Source: Noviherbaspirillum sp. Root189
GTDB taxonomy: Bacteria > Pseudomonadota > Gammaproteobacteria > Burkholderiales > Burkholderiaceae_D
DNA length: 64,000 nt
Reading direction: 5' to 3'
Assembly (NCBI RefSeq): GCF_001428545.1
Contig: NZ_LMHZ01000006.1
Coordinates: 62,001-126,000, forward strand
Shown piece by piece: positions 28,917-36,897 of this stretch. The notes under the pieces were generated by a model, which was not told where the DNA came from, made no database searches, and worked only from the letters and a program-made list of their open reading frames with translations. Within the stretch, counting starts at the first letter, position 1. Each line of letters starts with the position of its first letter. The position numbers and the translations under genes were made by a program.

Positions 28917-29132
28917 ATGTCCGATATCCGGTTTAATTGCATTTTTTGCAAAACTTCGGACTACAGGACGCGCGTGGAATACAAACTGTTGCAGAGGCTG
29001 GGCATTGTCCTTCTCGGGGTTGGGGTTGTGGCCGCAAATATGGATGCGGCCCTGATGTCCATGGTCTGTATTATGGCGGGCGCCATAATATTGCTGTGCG
29101 GCCTCGTTGGCGCGTGGTTTAACGAAGATTAG
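28917..29132 (+). CDS. Small membrane protein with N-terminal Cys-x2-Cys
   Basis: 71 residues from ATG 28917 (two more from GTG 28911). MSDIRFNCIFCKTSDYRTR looks like one half of a zinc knuckle (Cys8, Cys11), and is followed by two hydrophobic stretches (about 28-40 and 45-62) ending GAWFNED. No strong ribosome site is visible, so the start is uncertain. Not recognised; it may be a small DUF-type membrane protein. It follows the DUF2939 gene on the same strand after 77 bp. Confidence 0.5.
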   Translation: MSDIRFNCIFCKTSDYRTRVEYKLLQRLGIVLLGVGVVAANMDAALMSMVCIMAGAIILLCGLVGAWFNED

Positions 29133-29274
29133 CGTCTCGCACCACGCCCTTTATAATTACCTGCATCCATCACATCGCCTACCTTCTCGGGGTGTGACGA
29201 GATTGCGTAGCGCTTTCAATGTCGAACAGCTGTTTGGCTGGGCACTTAATACCAATCCCAACCCATAACGCAAC

Positions 29275-29378
29275 ATGAGATCGTGTCTTTTTCCGCCTGC
29301 CTGCGTTGCACTCGTCGTCAATAGCCCGCTATTGACTCCTCCTGCGCCTTGCCAGTCAAAAAAATCCATCGATCTCAT
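29275..29378. repeat. 104-bp palindromic element with 9-bp terminal inverted repeats
   Basis: ATGAGATCG (29275-29283) and CGATCTCAT (29370-29378) form perfect ends. In the centre GTCAATAG-CCCG-CTATTGAC (29317-29336) is a perfect hairpin. The intervening arms match only partly (TTTTT/AAAAA and GC-rich parts). The layout is that of a REP- or MITE-like non-coding repeat. Confidence 0.6.
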
Positions 29379-29412
29379 TTGTCACAGGCACAAGGCCATA
29401 CAGAGGGAAATC

Positions 29413-29553
29413 ATGAAGCAACAAGGCTGGACAATTATTCAAACCATGATCGTGCTGCTGATTCTTGGCATCGTCGGCACCATTGCGGTGCGTGCAATCA
29501 TTGACATGCGTTGTGAAGAAGACGCGACACGGTCAATCTGCGCCAAGCGCTGA
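29413..29553 (+). CDS. 46-residue pilin-like single-helix peptide
   Basis: Start ATG 29413 with an AGAGGGA site ten bases upstream. Product: MKQQG then WTIIQTMIVLLILGIVGTIA, a near replica of the type IV pilin/pseudopilin N terminus (KxxG cleavage site followed by FTLIELMIVVAIIGILAAIA). The invariant Glu5 of the mature pilin helix is Gln here, and the globular domain is missing: after VRAIIDMRCEEDATRSICAKR the frame stops. It contains two Cys that could pair. It may be a real small membrane peptide or a truncated pseudopilin; no other pilus gene is nearby. Confidence 0.55.
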   Translation: MKQQGWTIIQTMIVLLILGIVGTIAVRAIIDMRCEEDATRSICAKR

Positions 29554-29569
29554 CCAACAGGAGGTAACG

Positions 29570-29671
29570 ATGCACCGCATCGCAAAGCGTGTGAAGCCTC
29601 AGAACGCCAAGGCTTCACAACGCCATCAATGTATTTCGCTGCGCTCAGGCTCGGATGTCGGCACAAGCTGA
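29570..29671 (+). CDS. Possible 33-codon ORF with strong ribosome site
   Basis: AGGAGG lies five bases before ATG 29570. The predicted basic peptide (MHRIAKRVKPQNAKASQ...) has no recognised features. It overlaps the 3' end of the RND pump gene on the other strand and a hairpin (TGTGAAGCCT 29590-29599 with AGGCTTCACA 29610-29619) that may be the pump operon's terminator. Weakly supported. Confidence 0.2.
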   Translation: MHRIAKRVKPQNAKASQRHQCISLRSGSDVGTS

Positions 29672-32600
29672 TTGCCAGGCTTGCGTCGGCGAAGCAGGCG
29701 GCGCAGTAAGTGCTCGAGATCGTCGATATAAGTAAAGACCGCCGGCACCACTAGCAGGCTCAACAGTGTTGACGTAATCAGTCCCCCGATCACCGCCGTC
29801 GCCATCGGCGAACGGAAGCTCGGGTCCGCTCCCCATCCCAACGCCAGTGGCATCATGCCTGCTCCCATGGCAATCGTCGTCATCACGATGGGACGGCTGC
29901 GTTTGTGGCAGGCGTCAACCAGCGCGTCGAATCGATTCATGCCCGCATGGCGCGCCAGGATCGCGTAGTCCACCAGCAGGATGGAATTCTTGGTCACGAT
30001 ACCCATCAGCATGATCAGGCCGATCATCGACGGCATTGACAAGGCCTTGCCGGTCAGCAGCAGCGCGACGAAGGCGCCGCCGATGGAAAGAGGTAAGGCC
30101 GCCAGAATGGTGACTGGCTGCATGAAGTCCTTGAAGAGCAGTACCAGCACGCCATAGATGCACAGAACACCAATCAGCATGGCAGTGCCGAAGCTTGCGA
30201 ACAGCGCCTGCATCTCCTGGGCGTCGCCGAGTTCCGCGATGCGTACCGAAGGCGGGAGGTTCCTCATCGACGGCAGGGCGCGTGCTTCCGCATTCAATTC
30301 TCCCAGCGAACGACCACCCAGTTCGACATCGAGCGTGACGTTACGGCTGCGGTTGAGACGGTCGATCTGCGCCGGTCCGCTCTCGATGGTGACGCTTGCG
30401 ACATTGCCGAGCATGACCGGGCCATGTTTGCCGGGGACGTTAAGACGTTCGATAGATTCCAGGTCGGCGCGTACTTCATCGGGCAGCTTGACCCGGATGG
30501 GTACCTGGCGCTCCGATAGGTTGAGCTTCGGCAGGCTGATATCGTAGTCACCCGCCGTCGCAACACGGACTGTTTCGCCGATACTGGATGCTGTCACGCC
30601 GAGATCGGCCGCCCGGGCGAAATCGGGGCGCACGATGATTTCCGGCCGCACCAGCGATGCGCTGGAACTCACATTGCCGATACCTTTCAGCGTACGCAAC
30701 TCACGTTCGACCTTTTGTGCGGACTCCTGCAAGGCGATCGGATCTTCGCTGCGCAATACCAGCTGCATCTTGACGCCGGTATCCGGCGGGCCGACATTGA
30801 AGCGGGCTCCGGGTATGTCGGCGAGCCGCTGGCGCAATTGTTGTTCGAGCGCCGACATCGATTCCTCGCGCTCGGTACGATGCACGGTGGTCAGCGTGAG
30901 CACCGCACGGCGCGCTTCTGCCGCCGCGCCGGGTGCGAAGGCGTCACCGCTGGACCCGCCGCCGATAGAGCTGAATACACCGACAATGCCATTCACCTGC
31001 ATCGCTGCAAGCCGGGCACGTTCTGACACTTCACGGGTTTCAGCCAGCGTGCTGCCGGGGGGCAGTTCGATATTGATCTGTGTTTGATTGCGGTCGGCGG
31101 CAGGTACGAAGCCGGTTGGCAGCAGCGGTACCAGCGCAATCGAACCCACAAAAAATACCGCGGAGCCGATCGCCGTTATCAGCCGGTGGCGCAGACACCA
31201 TTGCATCACGACCATGTAACGACGCATGATCCAGCCGTCTTTTTGCTCGACCACTTTCACCGGCTTGAGCAAATAGGCGGCCATCATGGGCGTGAGCAGT
31301 CGAGCCACGACTAGTGACGCAAGGATGGCGATGACGGCGGTCCATCCGAACTGTTTGAAAAACAGGCCGGGTATCCCGCCCATGAAAGCGGTCGGCAGGA
31401 AAACCGCGACCAGCGCAAAGGTCGTGGCGATCACGGCCATGCCGATTTCATCCGCCGCTTCCAGCGCGGCCTGCATCGGTGTTTTTCCCATGTGCAGGTG
31501 GCGTGCGATGTTTTCGATTTCGACGATCGCATCGTCCACCAGGACACCGACCACCAACGCCAGCGCGAGCAAGGTCACCGTGTTGAGCGTATAGCCGAAG
31601 TAAGACAAGCCGAGGAAGGTCGGAATCACCGACAGTGGCAGCGCCGCTGAGGCCACCAGGGTCGCGCGCCAGTCGCGCAGGAACCACCACACCACCAGGA
31701 CTGCGAGCAGGGCGCCTTCGTAGAGCAGGTGCATGGAACCGTCGAAATTTTCTTCCACCGGCCGGGCGTTGTCGATCACTTCCTTGAGCGCGATATTGGG
31801 ATGCGCCTTTTGCAATTCTTCAATGGCCGCACGAGCACCTTTGGCGACCGCGAGTTCGCTTGCACCCTTGGTACGGAAAATTTCAAAGCCCACCACCTTG
31901 CGGCCATCCTGGGTCGCTTCCGATCTTTGTTCAGCGATGGTATCGCTGACCGTGCCGATCTGATCCAGTCGGATACGTCTTCCACCCTGCAAGGGAATAT
32001 CAAGGGCCGCGAGTTCGGACGCTGTCTTGACGGTAGCAATGGTACGCACCGCCTGCTCGGCACCGCTGACATCGCCGCGACCGCCGGGTGCTTCTTGCTG
32101 CACCAGCCTCAGCTGGCGTGACACGTCGATGGCGGAGACCCCCAGCGCGGCCATCCTGCCGGCATCAAGCTCAATGCGGATTTCCCGTGTTGCGCCGCCG
32201 ATGCGCTTGATGGCACCGACTCCCGGCACGGCAAGGATGCGCTTGGTCACGGCATCGTCGACAAACCAGCTCAGCTCTTGCTGGTCGAGGTGGCTTTCGA
32301 TACCCGGCGCGACGCTGGCGATGAAGGTCAGCACCGCGCGCCCGGCAGTCGGGTTCTTGGTGACCGACGGATCGCGCAATTCGCTGGGCAAGTCGGCGCG
32401 TACGCGCGCGACCGCATCGCGCACATCGTTGACCGCTTCGGCGATCTGCTTCTCCAGGATGAACTCGACGCTGATCTGTACCTGCCCGTCGAGCACCTTG
32501 GTGTACATGTTCTTGACGCCTTGTACCGATGCGATCGAGTCCTCGATCTTGCGGGCGACTTCGGTTTCCAGTTGCGCCGGTGCGGCGCCGGGCAGGGACG

Positions 32601-32745
32601 CGTTGACCATCACGATAGGCAGTTCGATATCGGGAAAGTCCTGTACTGCATTCGCCCGATAGGCCAGCAGTCCGGCCAGCGTCAACAGCGTGAACAGCAT
32701 GATGGCCGGAATAGGGTTCCGGATGGAGAAGGCGGAAAAGTTCAC
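29626..32745 (-). CDS. RND multidrug efflux pump, inner-membrane subunit (HAE-1/AcrB type)
   Basis: Proton-driven exporter of 1039 residues, the normal size. Twelve membrane helices with two large periplasmic loops are apparent. The essential proton-relay aspartates are in ALVVGVLVDDAIVEIENIARH (helix 4), and helices 10-12 include LIMLMGIVTKNSILLVDYA and the ...RPIVMTTIAMGAGMMPLA block of the family. It lies downstream of the adaptor gene with a 10-bp gap and forms a three-gene operon with it and the outer-membrane lipoprotein. MdtB/MdtC/AcrD-like substrates are possible; specificity cannot be told. Confidence 0.95.
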   Translation of the reverse strand: MNFSAFSIRNPIPAIMLFTLLTLAGLLAYRANAVQDFPDIELPIVMVNASLPGAAPAQLETEVARKIEDSIASVQGVKNMYTKVLDGQVQISVEFILEKQIAEAVNDVRDAVARVRADLPSELRDPSVTKNPTAGRAVLTFIASVAPGIESHLDQQELSWFVDDAVTKRILAVPGVGAIKRIGGATREIRIELDAGRMAALGVSAIDVSRQLRLVQQEAPGGRGDVSGAEQAVRTIATVKTASELAALDIPLQGGRRIRLDQIGTVSDTIAEQRSEATQDGRKVVGFEIFRTKGASELAVAKGARAAIEELQKAHPNIALKEVIDNARPVEENFDGSMHLLYEGALLAVLVVWWFLRDWRATLVASAALPLSVIPTFLGLSYFGYTLNTVTLLALALVVGVLVDDAIVEIENIARHLHMGKTPMQAALEAADEIGMAVIATTFALVAVFLPTAFMGGIPGLFFKQFGWTAVIAILASLVVARLLTPMMAAYLLKPVKVVEQKDGWIMRRYMVVMQWCLRHRLITAIGSAVFFVGSIALVPLLPTGFVPAADRNQTQINIELPPGSTLAETREVSERARLAAMQVNGIVGVFSSIGGGSSGDAFAPGAAAEARRAVLTLTTVHRTEREESMSALEQQLRQRLADIPGARFNVGPPDTGVKMQLVLRSEDPIALQESAQKVERELRTLKGIGNVSSSASLVRPEIIVRPDFARAADLGVTASSIGETVRVATAGDYDISLPKLNLSERQVPIRVKLPDEVRADLESIERLNVPGKHGPVMLGNVASVTIESGPAQIDRLNRSRNVTLDVELGGRSLGELNAEARALPSMRNLPPSVRIAELGDAQEMQALFASFGTAMLIGVLCIYGVLVLLFKDFMQPVTILAALPLSIGGAFVALLLTGKALSMPSMIGLIMLMGIVTKNSILLVDYAILARHAGMNRFDALVDACHKRSRPIVMTTIAMGAGMMPLALGWGADPSFRSPMATAVIGGLITSTLLSLLVVPAVFTYIDDLEHLLRRLLRRRKPGNQLVPTSEPERSEIH

Positions 32746-32755
32746 GCTGCAATCC

Positions 32756-33883
32756 TTATTTGGCGGCCGGCGTCACGACCTTGACCAGGTCGCCGTCGTT
32801 GAGGAAGCCGGCACCGCTTGCGACGACGGCGGCTTCGGCGTTGATGCCTTCGAGTACTTCGACCCGATCTGCAAGGCGACGGCCGGTTTTAACTTTTACC
32901 TGGCTGACACGATTGTCCGGGTTGAGGCGGAATACATAGCTGAAGCCGTCACGGACGACGATGGCTTGCTGCGGAACGGTCAGGGCTGCAGACGTGCCGA
33001 GATCGAACTCTCCTTTGGCAAACATGCCGGCCTTGGCGGGTGCGAGGTTTTCCGCGGTCGGTGTGAGATCGACATAGACCAGTGCGGATCGGGTCTGCGG
33101 ATCGACCGTTGGCGCAAACTTGCGAATCCGGCCCTTGATGTCGGTGCCGTTGGCGGCGGTCACCACGGCAGGTGTGCCGACGCGTAGTTTGCCTAGTTCG
33201 GTTGCCGTGACTTCGGCGCGCCATTCAAGACGGCCCTGACGGATCAGCCTGAACAACTCGGTACCGGCAGGGACGACCGCGCCGACGGTGGCACTGCGCG
33301 ACGAGATGATGCCGTGGTCCGGGGCTGTCAGGCGTGCATACTTCAGGCGCAACTGTTGTGCTGACAGGGTTGCCCTGGCTGCCTCGACCTTGGCCTTGGC
33401 GGTCTGCTCGGTGGTGAGGTACTGATTGATCTGCTGGGTGCTGAGCGCGCCGGTCTCTTGCAGTGTGCGGGCGCGGGCCGCATTACCCGCCGCATCGGCG
33501 GCGTTGGCCTGTGCTTCCATGAGCGCCGCGCGGGCCTGTGCCACATCCGCCTTGACGCTTTCATCGGCGAACGTTGCGAGGACCTGCCCTGCGCGTACCG
33601 TGTCGCCAACGTTGACACGCACATCGGTCAGGCGCAAGCCATTGGACTCGCTGCCGACGATGGCTTCTTGCCAGGCCGCGATATTGCCGTTCGCCGCCAG
33701 CCTGACAGGCACGTTGGCTTGCGACGGCTTGATGGTGGTGACGGTCAGTGCCGGTTTCGGACCTGGGCCGCCCTTGTCGTCGGCAGCGACCGGTTTGCCC
33801 GATAACAGCATGATCGCCATCGCCACCAACACGGCTGCGGCAAACAAAGCAATCGAAAGCGGTTTGAGAGGAATGCGTTTCAT
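32756..33883 (-). CDS. RND efflux periplasmic adaptor (membrane fusion protein)
   Basis: 375 residues. N-terminal membrane anchor (LSIALFAAAVLVAMAIMLLSG), then lipoyl halves and a helical hairpin (AQARAALMEAQANAADAAGNAARARTLQETGALSTQQ...), a beta-barrel and a membrane-proximal domain ending VVTPAAK. It bridges the pump and the outer-membrane channel. The ATG at 33883 has no strong competing start. Second gene of the operon. Confidence 0.93.
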   Translation of the reverse strand: MKRIPLKPLSIALFAAAVLVAMAIMLLSGKPVAADDKGGPGPKPALTVTTIKPSQANVPVRLAANGNIAAWQEAIVGSESNGLRLTDVRVNVGDTVRAGQVLATFADESVKADVAQARAALMEAQANAADAAGNAARARTLQETGALSTQQINQYLTTEQTAKAKVEAARATLSAQQLRLKYARLTAPDHGIISSRSATVGAVVPAGTELFRLIRQGRLEWRAEVTATELGKLRVGTPAVVTAANGTDIKGRIRKFAPTVDPQTRSALVYVDLTPTAENLAPAKAGMFAKGEFDLGTSAALTVPQQAIVVRDGFSYVFRLNPDNRVSQVKVKTGRRLADRVEVLEGINAEAAVVASGAGFLNDGDLVKVVTPAAK

Positions 33884-33927
33884 GTTTTCAGTGTGTCCAT
33901 GTCATAAGGGAAGTGCATGGGGCAGTG

Positions 33928-35355
33928 TTATCGGTACTGCGTGGTATTCCATCCGCCACCGGCGGCACGGTACAGCGCAATCCATGCATTGATACGTTCA
34001 TTTTGCAGCGCAACGACGGCGAGTTCCGCGGCCAGGCGGGTGCGGCGAGATTCTTCGAGTTCGACCAGGCTGGCAAGCCCTCCCTTGTAGCGTGCTTCGG
34101 TCGCGGCGAAGGAACTGCGATAGCCTTCTGCCGCCACACGTGCATCGTCGCCGCGTGAGGCTGTGCTTTGCAAAGTGACCAGGGCTTCCTCGACTTCGCG
34201 TACCGCTTGCCTGACTTGCGCCCGATAGCGGACCACGGCATCGTCATAACGCGCGCGTGCCGCTTCGGCATTGGCTGCGCGCCGTCCACCGTCAAACACC
34301 GGCAGGCTGAGCGCAAGCGGCCCTATTGACCAGGTCGACAGGTCAAGATCCGTGCCGCCGGTACGGAACCGCGTCGCACCCACTGATCCGTTCAGAGTCA
34401 GGCGCGGGTAACGTTGCGCATCGGCGGCGCCGACGTCGGCACTAGCAGCAGCGACTTCACGCTCGACATTGAACACGTCGGGCCGCTGCGACAAGATGTT
34501 GGCGGGCAGGCTGTCAACCGACATCAAAAAGCTTTGCGGAAGCACTGCGGGGGAACTGGCAAGGCGCTGCCTGAGTGACGCCTCGGGTAGTGCGGTCAGC
34601 GATGTCAACGCTTTCAATTGCACTTCGCATTGACCTTGTTGCTGAGTCGCGCGGCTGTTGGCATCCGCCGCGCTGGCCCGGGCAAGCGCGGCATTGGCAG
34701 GTGCCTGAAAGCCGGCTTCGGCGCTCAGTCCGGCCAGGCGCGCCGTCTCTGCGCGCGATGTGGCATCTGATCTGGTAATGGCCAGCAGCAGTTCGCAGCC
34801 GCGTAGCTGGTAATACCGGGCCGCCAGTTCAGCAGCGACCGACACCCGCGCTTCATGCCAGCCGGCCTGCGCGCCGGCCAGGCGTTCTTCCGCTGCGGTA
34901 CGCGCAGCGCGATTGCCGCCGAACAGATCGATTTCCCATCCTGCCTGAAGGCCAGTCTGCAAGGCGCTTCCGGTTGGTGTCGGCGGCTGCGAGCGGGCGC
35001 GGGTTGCACTAACGGAGCCATCGAGTGCAGGCAGCAGGGACGCGCCGGCAATGGTTTGGCTGGCACGTGCCTGGGCGATACGTGAGGCGGCCGCGGAGAC
35101 AGTGGGACTGGCTTCCTGTGCCGCCGTAATCAATTCAACCAGTAAAGGATCGTTGTGCTGTTGCCACCAGTGCGAAAGGTTTTCCACGCTTCCGCCATGC
35201 GGCAAACCGGGTTGTGCGTCGATGGATGCGGCGGGCAGGGCGGCGTGCCACTGCGGCGGTGCGTTAGCCTCCACCTTGACCGGCGGCATGGTGGGCGAGC
35301 AGGCTGCCAGTAAGAGTGGCACGCTGGCTGTTGCAAACAGTCTAAATGTCTTCAT
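33928..35355 (-). CDS. RND efflux outer-membrane lipoprotein (NodT/OprM family)
   Basis: Outer-membrane channel, 475 residues from ATG 35355. Lipobox LLAAC (Cys19) marks it as a lipoprotein. The protein shows the two duplicated halves of the TolC-like fold (ASRIAQARASQTIAGASLLPALDGS and QRPDVFNVEREVAAASADVGAADAQRYPRLTLNGS). First gene of the operon and upstream of adaptor and pump. Two CATATG hexamers 12 bp apart occur just before the start, which might be part of a regulator site; no TetR/MarR gene is adjacent. Confidence 0.93.
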   Translation of the reverse strand: MKTFRLFATASVPLLLAACSPTMPPVKVEANAPPQWHAALPAASIDAQPGLPHGGSVENLSHWWQQHNDPLLVELITAAQEASPTVSAAASRIAQARASQTIAGASLLPALDGSVSATRARSQPPTPTGSALQTGLQAGWEIDLFGGNRAARTAAEERLAGAQAGWHEARVSVAAELAARYYQLRGCELLLAITRSDATSRAETARLAGLSAEAGFQAPANAALARASAADANSRATQQQGQCEVQLKALTSLTALPEASLRQRLASSPAVLPQSFLMSVDSLPANILSQRPDVFNVEREVAAASADVGAADAQRYPRLTLNGSVGATRFRTGGTDLDLSTWSIGPLALSLPVFDGGRRAANAEAARARYDDAVVRYRAQVRQAVREVEEALVTLQSTASRGDDARVAAEGYRSSFAATEARYKGGLASLVELEESRRTRLAAELAVVALQNERINAWIALYRAAGGGWNTTQYR

Positions 35356-35532
35356 GCTTCTTTCATATGGATAGTCATATGCGTATTGCATGCATGGTTG
35401 TTATGGGCTTATGGTCGCAGGCCGCTATCGGGCAACAAAAACGGGGAATGCCATCCCATAGTCCCATCCCCTGTGAAAACTGCGCTAAATCTCGCCATGG
35501 TATAGGCAAAAGACATCCGGTTACCATTGCAT

Positions 35533-36897
35533 TCAATGACTATAACGCGCCCGTCGCTGCACGATTTTCAGATACCAGAGCAGGCCGGCGGCGACTAATG
35601 CAAGGCTGGCGCTATTCCCCATCCAGAATCCGGCGGCGCCCTGCAGTGCCGGCGGCGCAATGCCGTAGGGATCCAGGCCGAGAATATATCCGCCACCGAG
35701 TCCGATACCCCACAGCGCCACTGCATAGATCAGCGTTGGTACGACGGCTACCCTGTAGGCCCGCAGCACGAACGCCGTTGTCACCTGAACCGAATCGAAA
35801 AGCTGATAAAACGCGATGAAAACGAACAAGGGCAGCGCCGCTGTCACGATCGCCGGGTCGGGGGTGTAAGCGCGCACGATCAGGCCTCGTGATAACCACA
35901 CCACGCATCCGATGCTGACCGCCAGTATTGCGGCGAGCCGGATGCCGGATGTGCCGATACGGCGCGCGGTGTCCAGCTCACGGGCGCCGATCGCTTGCGC
36001 GACCAGGGTGCCGCTGGCATTCGCGATCGCCAGCGGCAGCATGTACAGAACCGTCGCAAAGTTGGCCGTGACCTGATGACCGGCCAGAGTAGTCGCCCCC
36101 AGCCTTGCGATAAACAAGGCCATGAAAGTGAAGGCGGTGACTTCGATCAGATAGCTCAGGCCCATCGGAATGCCGAGCCGAAGCAACTCGCGCTGCGCCT
36201 TCCAGCTTGGCAGGATGAAGCCAGTCCCAAACAGTCCGTAAGCATGGTAACTGGCGCCGGTGCGCAAGATCACCGCGCAAGTGATGAATATGAACCATGA
36301 AATCAGCGTGGTCGCGAGCGCGCACCCAGGTCCACCCATGGCCGGAATACCCAAGCCACCAAAAATGAACAGGGCATTGACTGGCACCTTCAAGACCAGG
36401 CCGGCGATTTGCAGTGCCATCACCATTTTCGGCCGGCCGATCGCGGTATTGAGAGACGCGTACAGGCGAAAGCCCATGGTCGCCGGCAGGGCGAAGGCAA
36501 GCGTACGCAGATAAAGCGTCGCCTTGTCATTCAGTTCGGACGAAGCGTGCGCCAGCGACAGCAAGGGTGCGGGAAAAACCAGTGCAATGCATCCCGCAAT
36601 GGTCAGAAACAGGGCCAGCCATGCGCCCTGTTTCATTTCGGTCCCGATATCGTGGTAACGCCCCGCGCCGAACAGTTGTCCGACCACAGGAGAGAGCGCC
36701 GCCAGTACGCCATTCAGGCCGACGAAAATACTCACGTAGACCGATGTGCCGATGGCGAGCGCGGCCAGATCTGTTGCCGAAAAGCGCGAAGTCATCGCGG
36801 TATCGATGACCCCGTTGGCAATCACTGCCAGCTGGCCGACCAGAATGGGCCAGGCGAGGGCTGCAATGCGTGTGGTGTGGTTGCGAGTTTCTTTCAA
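35533..36897 (-). CDS. MATE family multidrug/toxin exporter
   Basis: Twelve-helix Na+ or H+ antiporter, 454 residues. Family markers: AWPILVGQLAVIANGVIDTAMTSRFSATDLAALAIG at the start, and PVVGQLFGAGRYHDIG and AIGARELDTARRIG in the equivalent loops of the two halves. The start is a TTG codon at 36897 that overlaps the stop of the upstream glycosyltransferase gene; no good ATG is near the first helix. It thus appears to be translationally coupled to that gene. Substrates unknown. Confidence 0.9.
   Translation of the reverse strand: MKETRNHTTRIAALAWPILVGQLAVIANGVIDTAMTSRFSATDLAALAIGTSVYVSIFVGLNGVLAALSPVVGQLFGAGRYHDIGTEMKQGAWLALFLTIAGCIALVFPAPLLSLAHASSELNDKATLYLRTLAFALPATMGFRLYASLNTAIGRPKMVMALQIAGLVLKVPVNALFIFGGLGIPAMGGPGCALATTLISWFIFITCAVILRTGASYHAYGLFGTGFILPSWKAQRELLRLGIPMGLSYLIEVTAFTFMALFIARLGATTLAGHQVTANFATVLYMLPLAIANASGTLVAQAIGARELDTARRIGTSGIRLAAILAVSIGCVVWLSRGLIVRAYTPDPAIVTAALPLFVFIAFYQLFDSVQVTTAFVLRAYRVAVVPTLIYAVALWGIGLGGGYILGLDPYGIAPPALQGAAGFWMGNSASLALVAAGLLWYLKIVQRRARYSH

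Noticed and set aside
29570-29671. A 33-codon ORF with an AGGAGG site
   Set aside because: Listed only at low confidence because it overlaps the end of the RND pump gene and a probable terminator hairpin. The peptide has no recognisable features.
35356-35400. Two CATATG hexamers before the efflux operon as an operator
   Set aside because: Each hexamer is palindromic by itself and the spacing alone does not define a known site. No regulator gene is adjacent.
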